Assembly: GCF_022664455.2 (NCBI RefSeq)
Contig: NZ_JAKRKC020000001.1
Span: 6,143,001 to 6,207,000 of the forward strand
Reading direction: 5' to 3'
DNA from: Actinomadura luzonensis
GTDB taxonomy: Bacteria; Actinomycetota; Actinomycetes; Streptosporangiales; Streptosporangiaceae
Length of the DNA stretch: 64,000 bases
Part shown: positions 24,192-31,513 of the stretch, piece by piece
How positions within the stretch are numbered: the first letter of the stretch is position 1
How the letters are laid out: each line of letters begins with the position of its first letter
Position numbers and translations under genes: made by a program
The notes under the pieces: generated by a model
The model's input: the letters and a program-made list of their open reading frames with translations, nothing else
Told to the model about the DNA's origin: nothing
The model's database searches: none

Positions 24192-25691
24192 ATGAGAATT
24201 CGCCCGTCAGCCGTAGGCGCCGGGCTCGTCGCCGTCCTCGTGCTCGCCGGATGCGGGGGCTCCGGCGGCTCCGCGGGCAGCGCGGAGAACGCGCCCAAGT
24301 CCCTCACGTCGGACGCCCAGGCCCGGCCGCAGGCGTCGGCGAGCGCACCGGAGCAACAGGACGCGCAGCAACAGGACGAACAGGACACGACCACGGCCCA
24401 GATCTCCACGTTCGCCCTCGACGTGGACACCGCCTCGTACGGCTACGCCCGCCGCGCCCTCGGCGAGGGCCGCTGGCCCGAGCCAGGACGGATCCGCCCC
24501 GAGGAGTGGGTCAACGCCTTCCGCCAGGACTACGAGCAGCCCCCGGACGACGGGTTCGCCGTGCACGTGGACGGCGCCCTGCTGCCCGGCGGCCGCGACG
24601 AGGCCGTCCTGCGGGTCGGCCTGCAGACCCGCGCCTCCGACGCCGCCGCGCGCCGGCCCGTCAACCTCACCTTCGTCGTGGACGTCTCCGGCTCGATGGC
24701 CGAGGCCGGCCGCCTGGACCTGGTCAAGTCCGCGCTGGACACGCTGCTCGACCAGCTCGCGCCCGGCGACCAGGTCTCGATCGTGTCGTTCAGCGACCAG
24801 GCCGAGGTGCTGGCCTCGATGACCCCGCTCACCGCCCGCGGCGAGCTGAAGGCCGCCGTGGACCGCCTGGTCACCGAGGGCGGCACCAACCTGGAGTCCG
24901 GCCTGGTCACCGGCTACCAGGAGGCGTCCAAGGCGTTCCGCCCCGCCGCCACCAACCGCGTCATCCTGCTCTCCGACGGCCTCGCCAACCAGGGCGACAC
25001 CCAGTGGCAGGGCATCCTCGGCCGGGTCAAGGAGTACGCGGCCCGCCAGGTCGCGCTGCTGACCGTCGGCGTCGGCCGCGAGTACGGCGACGCCCTCATG
25101 GAGCAGCTCGCCGACAACGGCGACGGCATGGCCGTGTACGTCAGCTCCCAGGAGGAGGCCGACAAGATCTTCACCACGCAGCTCACCACGACCATCGAGC
25201 TGCGCGCCCGCGACGCCAAGGCCCAGGTCGTCTTCAACCCGTCCGTCGTCAGGAGCTACCGGCTCATCGGCTACGAGAACCGCGCCCTGACCACCGAGGA
25301 GTTCCGCGACGACAGCCGCGACGGCGGCGAGATCGGCCCCGGCCACGCGGTGACCGCGCTCTACTCGCTCAAGCTCAAGCCGGGGGCGCGCGGGCAGCTC
25401 GCCCAGGCCACGGTCCGCTGGCAGGACCCCGACACCCGCGAGGCGTCCGAGGCCGGCAAGGCGCTGCAGTCCGGCGACCTGGCCGAGAACCTGTGGGCCA
25501 CGGGGACGCCGGTCCGGCTGCAGGTGGACGTGCTGGTGGCGGCGTTCGCCGGGTACCTGCGGGACCGGCAGGGCTTCGGGCTGGACCTGCCGGAGCTGTC
25601 CGAGCACGCCGCCCGGCTCGCCTCCCTGGCGGAGGACCCGATGGTGAGCGAGCTGACCACGCTCATCGGCAAGGCGCGCTCGCTCGGCTGA
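24192..25691 (+). CDS. VWA-domain lipoprotein (YfbK-like)
   Basis: 499 residues. A lipoprotein signal peptide ends in LVLAGC with the lipidated Cys21, followed by a Ser/Gln-rich tether. ISTFALDVDTASYGYARRAL and RPEEWVNAF are the YfbK/DUF3520 N-terminal block, and NLTFVVDVSGSM is a complete MIDAS motif of a von Willebrand A domain (about 160-340). The C-terminal DUF3520 region (TRVAALYSLKLKP-like HAVTALYSLKLKP; LDVLVAAFAGYLR-like VDVLVAAFAGYLR) follows. It is a surface-anchored, metal-dependent adhesion or assembly factor of unknown partner. The gene is monocistronic. Confidence 0.9.
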   Translation: MRIRPSAVGAGLVAVLVLAGCGGSGGSAGSAENAPKSLTSDAQARPQASASAPEQQDAQQQDEQDTTTAQISTFALDVDTASYGYARRALGEGRWPEPGRIRPEEWVNAFRQDYEQPPDDGFAVHVDGALLPGGRDEAVLRVGLQTRASDAAARRPVNLTFVVDVSGSMAEAGRLDLVKSALDTLLDQLAPGDQVSIVSFSDQAEVLASMTPLTARGELKAAVDRLVTEGGTNLESGLVTGYQEASKAFRPAATNRVILLSDGLANQGDTQWQGILGRVKEYAARQVALLTVGVGREYGDALMEQLADNGDGMAVYVSSQEEADKIFTTQLTTTIELRARDAKAQVVFNPSVVRSYRLIGYENRALTTEEFRDDSRDGGEIGPGHAVTALYSLKLKPGARGQLAQATVRWQDPDTREASEAGKALQSGDLAENLWATGTPVRLQVDVLVAAFAGYLRDRQGFGLDLPELSEHAARLASLAEDPMVSELTTLIGKARSLG

Positions 25692-25733
25692 ATGGTTTGC
25701 GGCTCGGCGGCCGGGCCCAGCAAGGTGTCAGGC

Positions 25734-26260
25734 ATGAACCACCCCGTCCTGATCACCCCGCCGGCCCGGCTCGGCGAGCGGCTTCTCCCTGACGGCCGCC
25801 GCCTCGGCCTGGCCGAATGGGGACCGGCCACCGGGGCGCCGGTCGTGCTCTGCCCGGGGGCGGGCACGAGCCGGTGGCTCGGCTTCGGCGCGGAGGTCCT
25901 GGACGAGCTCGGCGTCCGCCGCCCTCGGCCTGGACGACCTCCGGGTGGTCGGCTTCTCCCAGGGCGCGCCGTTCGCCCTGGCCTGCACCTTTCTCCGGTC
26001 CGTGCGCAGAGTGGCGGTCGTGTCGGGCGCCGACGAGGTCGCCGCCATGCCCGACGTCCTGCCCGACCACTTCAGGAAGCTGGTCAAGACGGTCGCCGCC
26101 GACCCGCCTACCGCCGCGCCCTGACCGAGGGTTTCGCCCAGGGCCCGGCCGGCTACGCCCGCGACAGCGTGCTCGCGCCCGCCGCCACCTGATCCCGGAC
26201 GCGGGCGGCTCCCTCCTGTGGACCCACGCGGAGCCGATCCTGCGGACGCTGCTGTCGTGA
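25734..26260 (+). pseudogene. Alpha/beta hydrolase gene, multiply disrupted
   Basis: The start at ATG 25734 gives PVLITPPARLGERLLPDGRR and PVVLCPGAGTSRWLGFG, the N-terminus of an alpha/beta hydrolase. After about 25915 homology continues in another frame as LGLDDLRVVGFSQGAPFALA, the nucleophile elbow (G-F-S-Q-G), ending at a stop near 26124. Fragments of the C-terminal part follow in further frames: TEGFAQGPAGYARDSVLAP, then DAGGSLLWTHAEPILRTLLS at 26180-26260. Several internal segments, including the acid residue region, are missing. This is a decayed gene directly upstream of the tRNA. Confidence 0.75.
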
Positions 26261-26309
26261 CGGGTGTCCGCAGTGCTCGCGAAGTCCGATACACTCGTAC
26301 ACGCAGCAA

Positions 26310-26382
26310 GGGGCTATAGCGCAGTTGGTAGCGCGCCTCCATGGCATGGAGGAGGTCTGGGGTTCGAATCCCCATAGCTCCA
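26310..26382 (+). tRNA. tRNA-Ala (anticodon GGC)
   Basis: A complete 73-nt cloverleaf: acceptor GGGGCTA/TAGCTCC, D-arm GCGC-AGTTGGTA-GCGC, anticodon stem CCTCC/GGAGG with loop ATGGCAT (anticodon GGC), T-arm TGGGG-TTCGAAT-CCCCA. No CCA is encoded. The sequence GAAGTCCGATACACT just upstream (26281-26295) is shared with the second copy at 59.9 kb and probably contains the -10 element (TACACT). Confidence 0.97.
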
Positions 26383-26388
26383 CAATTC

Positions 26389-26420
26389 CGAAGGCGGTGT
26401 TCTCACGAACGCCGCCTTCG
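26389..26420 (+). terminator. Hairpin terminator after tRNA-Ala
   Basis: CGAAGGCGGTGTTC (26389-26402), loop TCAC, GAACGCCGCCTTCG (26407-26420): a 14-bp stem with one G-T wobble, followed by TCGTTCCT. It begins seven bases after the tRNA and ends just before the GNAT gene. Confidence 0.7.
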
Positions 26421-26428
26421 TCGTTCCT

Positions 26429-27001
26429 ATGGGTTCCGGATCGGAAACGATGGACGACGAGGTGTTCATCCGGCCGGTGACGGCCGCTGACGAGACCGAG
26501 TTCACCGCTCTCGCCCTCGACAGCGTCGCGCTGCACCGCGGCTGGATCTCGGCCCCCACCACCGCGCCGCGTTTCGCCGGCTATCTGGCCCGGTTCGACG
26601 GCGTCACGGCGGTGGGCATGGTGGTCTGCCTGCGGAGCAGCGGCGAGATCGTGGGCCTGGTCAACCTCCGGCAGATCGGCGACGGCCGCGCGACGCTCGG
26701 CTTCGGCGCCTTCGCGCGCACCGCCGGGCGCGGCTACCTGCGGCGCGGGGTCGCGCTGGCCCTGACGCACGCCTTCGGCGAGCTGCGGCTGGAGCGGGTC
26801 GTGGCCGACGTCCAGCCCGTCAACACGCCCTGCCGGAAACTCATGGAACGGCTGGGCTTCTGCCGGCAGGACGGAATTCGGGTCACCATGGTGATCGACG
26901 GGGTCCCCCGCGCGCACGAACGCTGGTTCATCACTCCGGAATTGTTCGCCGGCGCGGTCCGGAACCATTCTCCGGTTGCCGAGGACGGGCTTCGCGGATG
27001 A
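26429..27001 (+). CDS. GNAT family N-acetyltransferase (RimJ-like)
   Basis: 190 residues; ATG 26450 is an alternative start. VFIRPVTAADETEFTALAL opens the domain, FGAFARTAGRGYLRRGVALALTHAF holds the acetyl-CoA pyrophosphate loop (R-G-x-G-x-x-R/A equivalents), and LERVVADVQPVNTPCRKLMERLGF is the C-terminal N-x-x-S/C-x-x-x-x-E-x-x-G-F motif of RimJ/RimL types. It lies 40 bp before fxsB on the same strand, so it may acetylate a component of that RiPP system; this link is positional only. Confidence 0.85.
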   Translation: MGSGSETMDDEVFIRPVTAADETEFTALALDSVALHRGWISAPTTAPRFAGYLARFDGVTAVGMVVCLRSSGEIVGLVNLRQIGDGRATLGFGAFARTAGRGYLRRGVALALTHAFGELRLERVVADVQPVNTPCRKLMERLGFCRQDGIRVTMVIDGVPRAHERWFITPELFAGAVRNHSPVAEDGLRG

Positions 27002-27041
27002 AATAAGGCGGATATCCGAACTCAACCCGCGGAGGCGGATC

Positions 27042-28403
27042 GTGGGAGAGGAAACCGGGCCGGCCGCCACGGACGGCGGCGTGGAGTGGCCTGCGGATCT
27101 CGACGTGGACCGGCTTCTGGAGTCGGGCTGGCGTCCCACGCCGTTCCGGCAGTTCATCCTCAAGCTGCACAGCCGCTGCAACCTCGCCTGCGACTACTGC
27201 TACATGTACGAGATGGCCGACCAGGGCTGGCGCAGCCAGCCGCGCCGCATGTCCAAGGCGACCATCGACCGGGTGGCGGCCCGCGTCGAGGAGCACGCGC
27301 GGGCCCACGGCCTGGAGACGGCGGACGTCATCCTGCACGGCGGCGAGCCGTTGCTGGCCGGCGTCGAGCACGTGCGTTACGCCGTGACGGCGCTGCGCAA
27401 GGCGCTCGACGGCATCGAGCTGACCGTGCGCACGCAGACCAACGGCGTCCTGCTCAACGAGGCGTTCCTGCGCCTGTTCGCGGAGATGGACATCCGCGTC
27501 GGCGTCAGCCTCGACGGCGACGAGGAGGGCAACGACCGCCACCGCCGCCGCGCCTCGGGACAGAGCGCCTACGCCCGCGTCACGGCCGGCCTCACGCGGC
27601 TGACGCAGCCCGCCTACCGGCACCTGTTCGGCGGCCTGCTGTGCACGATCGACCTGGACAACGACCCGGTGGCCACGTTCGACGCGCTGCTGGAGTTCGA
27701 GCCGCCGATGCTGGACTTCCTGCTCCCCCACGGCAACTGGCGCACGCCGCCGCCCGGCTGGACCTCCACCGGCACGCCGTACGGCGACTGGCTCGCCGCC
27801 GTCTTCGACCGCTGGTACGCCGCCTCCCAGCGCGAGACGCAGGTGCGCCTGTTCAGCCAGATCATCCGCCTGCTGTGCGGCCTGCCCTCACGCAGCGAGA
27901 GCGTGGGCCTGTCGCCGGTGGCGATCGTGGTCGTCGAGACCGACGGCAGCATCGAGCAGGTCGACACGCTCAAGTCCGCCTACGAGGGAGCGGCCGGCAC
28001 CCGGCTGCACACCTTCCGCGACTCCTTCGACGCGGCCCTGCTGCTGCCCGCCATCGCCGCCCGGCAGATCGGCCCGCTCGCCCTGTCGGACACGTGCGCC
28101 GCCTGCGACCTCGCCCGGGTGTGCGGCGGCGGCCTCTACCCGCACCGCTACCGCCCGGGCACCGGCTTCCGCAACCCGTCGGTGTACTGCCGCGACCTGT
28201 ACCGGCTGATCACCCACATCAGGCGGGCGATCGGCGAGGACGTGGCCCTGCTGACCGGGCCGGCCGGCCGGCCCGCCCAGGCGGCGACGGCCGGCCAGGG
28301 CCGGGAGGGTCAGATCGGCGGCGGGTCGAAGTCGCAGTCGAGGTGCCGGTGCTCCTCGGCGACGACGGCGTCGGGGTGCTCGGCGCCCAGCGTCTCCTCG
28401 TAG
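27042..28403 (+). CDS. fxsB: Radical SAM/SPASM cyclophane-forming peptide maturase, FxsB family
   Basis: 453 residues from GTG 27042, chosen because GGAGG sits six bases upstream; an in-frame codon at 26976 would overlap the GNAT gene. GWRPTPFRQFILKLHSRCNL introduces the [4Fe-4S] motif Cys46-x3-Cys50-x2-Cys53 (CNLACDYCYMYE), followed by VILHGGEPLLAG and SLDGDEEGNDRHRRR. SPASM cysteines are at about 352, 355, 361 and 383 (DTCAACDLARVCGGG, VYC). Family members join Phe to a residue two positions away in FxsA precursors, giving three-residue cyclophanes. The last roughly 31 residues are encoded antisense to the end of fxsT and look like an extension caused by loss of a stop codon. Confidence 0.9.
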   Translation: MGEETGPAATDGGVEWPADLDVDRLLESGWRPTPFRQFILKLHSRCNLACDYCYMYEMADQGWRSQPRRMSKATIDRVAARVEEHARAHGLETADVILHGGEPLLAGVEHVRYAVTALRKALDGIELTVRTQTNGVLLNEAFLRLFAEMDIRVGVSLDGDEEGNDRHRRRASGQSAYARVTAGLTRLTQPAYRHLFGGLLCTIDLDNDPVATFDALLEFEPPMLDFLLPHGNWRTPPPGWTSTGTPYGDWLAAVFDRWYAASQRETQVRLFSQIIRLLCGLPSRSESVGLSPVAIVVVETDGSIEQVDTLKSAYEGAAGTRLHTFRDSFDAALLLPAIAARQIGPLALSDTCAACDLARVCGGGLYPHRYRPGTGFRNPSVYCRDLYRLITHIRRAIGEDVALLTGPAGRPAQAATAGQGREGQIGGGSKSQSRCRCSSATTASGCSAPSVSS

Positions 28404-30847
28404 ATCGCCCGCGTCTCGGCGAACAGCGCCTCCGCCTCCTCGCGCTGCCCGGACGTCTCCAGGTCGGCGGCCAGGTTGGCGGCGGCGGCCAGCGTGGTCG
28501 GGTGCCGCTCGCCGAGCAGGTGGCGCAGGCGCTGGTAGGTGTCCTGGCCCAGCTTGCAGGCCGCCTTGAGGTCGCCGAGCTCGACCAGGTCGGTGGCCAG
28601 GTTGACGGCGACCAGCAGCGCGTAGTGGTGGTCGCGGCCGAGCCGCCGCTCGATGCCCTCCAGGGCGCGCTCGTTCAGCTCGCGGGCGGCCTGCGGGTTG
28701 CCGCGCACCCGGTGCAGGAGCGCGACGTTGCTGGCGCAGCCGTAGTTGTAGGGGTGGTCGGGGCCGTACATGCCGGGGTAGCGGTCCATGGTGTCGCTGG
28801 CCAGACTGAAGGCCTCCTCGATCTCGCCGTTGGCGCGCAGGCAGTTGGCCAGGCAGGTGGCGGCCGCGAGCGTGCCCGGGTTGTCCAGGCCGTACAGGCG
28901 GTAGTAGCGGGCGTGCACGTCTCTGGCCAGCTCGAGGGCGTCGGCGCCCTCGCCGGACCGCAGCAGCGCGATGGCCTGGTCCTTCATGGCCAGCAGGATG
29001 CGCGGATGGTCGGCGTCGAGGTGCTCGCGGCCGTAGGCCAGCGCGTCCTCGCCGACGTCGCACGCCTCCTGGTAGTCGCCGCACAGCCGGACCGCCCGGC
29101 CGAGCCCGGTCCACAGGTTGAGCACGGTGCCGCGGCCCGCCGCGGCGCCCGCGGCCTGCGCCGCGCGCAGCGCCTCCTCCAGCAGGGCGCGCGACCCGCG
29201 GTAGTCGCTGGTCAGGCCGTAGTCGAGGGCCAGGTTGTTGACGGCCCGCAGGGTGTAGACGTGCGTGGGGCCGAGGACGTCGCGGTGCAGCCGGACCGAC
29301 TCCTCGTCGTGCTCGCGCGCCTCCCGGAACAGGCCCTGGGCGCGCAGGTCGGCGCCGATGCCGTTGAGCTGGATCAGGGTGTCGGGGTGCCGGTCGCCGG
29401 CGGCGGCGCGCAGGGTGCGCAGCGTCTCCTGGTCGAGCTCGTAGGCGTTCTGGTACTCGCCGAGGTCGCGCAGCAGGTTGCCCTTGATGCGCTGCGCCCG
29501 CAGCACGTGCAGGTTGCCGGGGCCGGAGGCGGCCGTCCAGCGGCTGACGAACGTGTCGACCAGGCTGCGCGTGGCCCGGTGGTTGCCGGAGGTGCGGAGG
29601 TAGGACAGGATGTCGATGGCGAAGTCGCGGACGTCCTCGCGGGTGCTCTCGGCCACCCTGGCCGAGCCGACGTGGCCGAGCAGCGCGTCGTAGCGCGGCC
29701 AGTTGGCCGGCTCGTCCGGCGGCTGCGGCGCGGCCCCGATCAGCAGGGTGTGCACCTCCGAGCGGATCTCCTCCTGCGTCGCGCGGTCCAGCTCCTCGCG
29801 CAGCAGCGCCTGGATGAGCCGGTGGACCTGGAGGGTGCGCTCGCCGCTCTCGGCCTCGATGCGGACCAGGGCGTACTTGCCCAGCCGGGCGATGGCCCTG
29901 CTCAGCCTGATCGGGTCGGCGAGCAGCTCGGCGATCACCGGGCGGAGGGGGCCCTCGACCGGGTAGAAGACGGCCCGGGGAATGGGCTCGGGGCCGAAGA
30001 ACGCGCAGGTGCGCAGCAGCTCCATGGCCTCGGGCAGGTTCTCCTTGAGCTTGGAGACCGAAAGGCCCCACGCGGCCGTCATCGACAGCGGGTATTCGCT
30101 CGGCTTGCCCTCGCTGAGCAGCCGGCCGGTGCGCTCGTTGAGCAGCTTGAGGTAGTCCTCCGGGGTCATCCCGGTCTCGGTCTGCAGCGCGGCGGCCTGC
30201 TCCAGGGCGAGCGGCAGGTCGCCCAGCGCCTCCGCCAGCCGGTCGGCGAGCCGGTCGTCGATGGCGCGGCGCGCCATCCGCCGCCGGAAGAACTGGATGC
30301 TCTCCTCGCGGGGGAACACGTCGACCGCCACCGTGTCGACCACGCTCTCCCAGCGGTGGTTGCGGGAGGTGATGAGCACGTGGCCGGGGCCGGGCGGCAC
30401 GATGTCGGCGAGGTCCTCGGGCTCGTCGGCGTTGTCGAAGATCAGTAACCACCGGCGGTACGGCTGGCCGCGCCGCAGCGCCTCCAGCACGGCGGCCGCG
30501 GCGTCGTCGATGCCGGTCGTGGTCGGGCCGGGCACGCCCAGCTTGGACGCCAGCTGCGCCAGGGTGGAGCGCACCAGGCCGGGCTGGTCGGCGGGGATCC
30601 ACCAGACGAGGTCGTACTCGTCGCGGTAGCGGTAGGCGTACTCGATGGCCATCTGGGTCTTGCCGACGCCGCCGAGGCCGTGCAGGGCGTGCGGGACGAC
30701 CGCCGTGGGCTGGCCGACGATGCCGCTGCGCAGCCTGCTGAGCAGGCCCTCGCGTCCGGTGAAGTTCTTGTTGCGGGGAGGCACTCTCCACACGTCGGGG
30801 AAGTCTCCCGCCGACCGCCCCGTGGCGGGCCGCCGTGGCTCGGTCAC
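28310..30847 (-). CDS. fxsT: FxSxx-COOH system NB-ARC/tetratricopeptide protein FxsT
   Basis: 845 residues. VWRVPPRNKNFTGREGLL is the typical entry to the STAND/NB-ARC module; the P-loop is GLGGVGKT (57-64), with LLIFDNAD as Walker B and HVLITSRNHRW as the sensor region. A winged-helix segment and then about ten tetratricopeptide repeats follow, with landmarks such as HPDTLIQLNGIG, HPTTLAAAANLAADLETSG and a final LDCDFDPPPI that resembles the usual end of FxsT. The protein is a putative ATP-dependent signalling scaffold linked to FxsA/FxsB RiPP loci. It is convergent with and overlaps fxsB, and is divergent from the FxsA-like precursor gene, with 240 bp between the starts. Confidence 0.9.
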   Translation of the reverse strand: MTEPRRPATGRSAGDFPDVWRVPPRNKNFTGREGLLSRLRSGIVGQPTAVVPHALHGLGGVGKTQMAIEYAYRYRDEYDLVWWIPADQPGLVRSTLAQLASKLGVPGPTTTGIDDAAAAVLEALRRGQPYRRWLLIFDNADEPEDLADIVPPGPGHVLITSRNHRWESVVDTVAVDVFPREESIQFFRRRMARRAIDDRLADRLAEALGDLPLALEQAAALQTETGMTPEDYLKLLNERTGRLLSEGKPSEYPLSMTAAWGLSVSKLKENLPEAMELLRTCAFFGPEPIPRAVFYPVEGPLRPVIAELLADPIRLSRAIARLGKYALVRIEAESGERTLQVHRLIQALLREELDRATQEEIRSEVHTLLIGAAPQPPDEPANWPRYDALLGHVGSARVAESTREDVRDFAIDILSYLRTSGNHRATRSLVDTFVSRWTAASGPGNLHVLRAQRIKGNLLRDLGEYQNAYELDQETLRTLRAAAGDRHPDTLIQLNGIGADLRAQGLFREAREHDEESVRLHRDVLGPTHVYTLRAVNNLALDYGLTSDYRGSRALLEEALRAAQAAGAAAGRGTVLNLWTGLGRAVRLCGDYQEACDVGEDALAYGREHLDADHPRILLAMKDQAIALLRSGEGADALELARDVHARYYRLYGLDNPGTLAAATCLANCLRANGEIEEAFSLASDTMDRYPGMYGPDHPYNYGCASNVALLHRVRGNPQAARELNERALEGIERRLGRDHHYALLVAVNLATDLVELGDLKAACKLGQDTYQRLRHLLGERHPTTLAAAANLAADLETSGQREEAEALFAETRAIYEETLGAEHPDAVVAEEHRHLDCDFDPPPI

Positions 30848-31087
30848 GCGTTCCGCCCTCCTGTCCGAGAATTCATCGAGGATGGATTGCGCCCTCGGAA
30901 AATGGTGGGGAAATGACAGTCGTCATGCTAGCGGCCGGATTCAGGGGGTGGCACCACCCGTCATTTACGGACTTCCCGCTCTCCTGGTTTATCGCGCACC
31001 ATAAAGGGAGCGCCGTTCAGAGGGTAGGCGCGGGAGCGTGAATGTGATACATGCCTTTTGAGCCCCGTCCGACGAGGGAGTGGCCCC
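30848..31087. promoter_or_regulatory. Intergenic region between fxsT and the FxsA-like gene
   Basis: This 240-bp stretch is AT-richer than its surroundings and should contain the divergent promoters of fxsT and the precursor gene. AT-rich patches are TCGGAAAATGGTGGGGAAATG (near 30895) and TTTATCGCGCACCATAAAG (near 30990). I see no clear consensus -35/-10 pair or dyad. A 42-codon reading frame from ATG 30913 has no family resemblance and I do not count it as a gene. Confidence 0.4.
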
Positions 31088-31267
31088 ATGCGACCGCAGT
31101 GCGACCCAGTCGACCTCTCCGTTCTCCAGCGCCTCCGTCCTGATGACCTCGGCGGGTCCGTGCTCGCCGCCGAGCTGCGCGATATGTTGCGCGATCTGGG
31201 CGAGGAAGGAGTTTATGCCGGATTTGACAACGATTGCGCGTTGCCTCGCGAACGCGCTCGGGCGTAA
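31088..31267 (+). CDS. FxsA-like RiPP precursor peptide with an F-D-N core
   Basis: 59 residues from ATG 31088, with GAGGGAG seven bases upstream. The leader VDLSVLQRLRPDDLGGSVLA, then AELRDMLRDLGEEGVYAGFD, follows the pattern of FxsA precursors: a D-(L/V)-S motif, a helical segment, and a final A-G-F. In normal FxsA the peptide ends in F-x-S-x-x-COOH and FxsB crosslinks Phe to the Ser position. Here the segment is Phe46-Asp47-Asn48-Asp49-Cys50 and continues for nine more residues (ALPRERARA). F-x-N is a known three-residue cyclophane pattern in related systems, so the crosslink could form on Asn48. Precursor identity is inferred from pattern and context. Confidence 0.6.
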   Translation: MRPQCDPVDLSVLQRLRPDDLGGSVLAAELRDMLRDLGEEGVYAGFDNDCALPRERARA

Positions 31268-31355
31268 CCGTTCTGCCATACCGGTGGAAGTGGACCCGTC
31301 GCCGCCGAGAAGGCATGTCCTATCATGAAGGAACCATGCCGAGAGGTGCGACGCG

Positions 31356-31499
31356 GTGACGGAGGACGAGCTCCTTCCGGTGCGGGGCGAAAAGGCAAGT
31401 GACGCCCCGCTCCTACGCGCGTCTCAAGGTGGACCATTGATTCCGGCTCGCCTGTCACCCGGTTTCGACCCGAACGTGAAACGTGGTCATCCACCATGA
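31356..31499 (+). CDS. Possible 47-codon small gene upstream of the nSTAND1 gene
   Basis: GTG 31356 (GAGAGG about nine bases upstream) opens a 47-residue frame ending at 31499, 14 bp before the nSTAND1 start. It begins MTEDELLPVRGEKAS and ends LSPGFDPNVKRGHPP. The G-F-D-x-N near its end echoes G-F-D-N in the FxsA-like peptide. There is no known family and the frame could be chance; its position in the same direction between two system genes is the only support. Confidence 0.3.
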   Translation: MTEDELLPVRGEKASDAPLLRASQGGPLIPARLSPGFDPNVKRGHPP

Positions 31500-31513
31500 G
31501 CGAGGTCTAGCCC

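Noticed and set aside
26310..26429. Integrated element at the tRNA-Ala gene
   Set aside because: No integrase, no duplicated tRNA 3' end as direct repeat and no phage or plasmid genes nearby; the second tRNA copy is complete and inverted.
26314..26562. Frames containing the peptide LWSYGDSNPRPPPCHGGALP or ELWGFEPQTSSMPWRR, also at 59.5-60.0 kb
   Set aside because: These are translations of the tRNA-Ala gene, a well-known spurious annotation.
27086..30448. A 1120-codon frame on the plus strand across fxsB and fxsT
   Set aside because: No family resemblance; it is a frame shadow made possible by GC-rich third positions.
30913..31041. A 42-codon frame (MTVVMLAAGFRGWHHP...) upstream of the FxsA-like gene
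   Set aside because: No ribosome binding site of note, no FxsA pattern, and it lies in the divergent promoter region.
31213..31497. A 94-codon minus-strand frame opposite the small ORFs
   Set aside because: No ribosome binding site or family pattern; antisense to better-supported frames.
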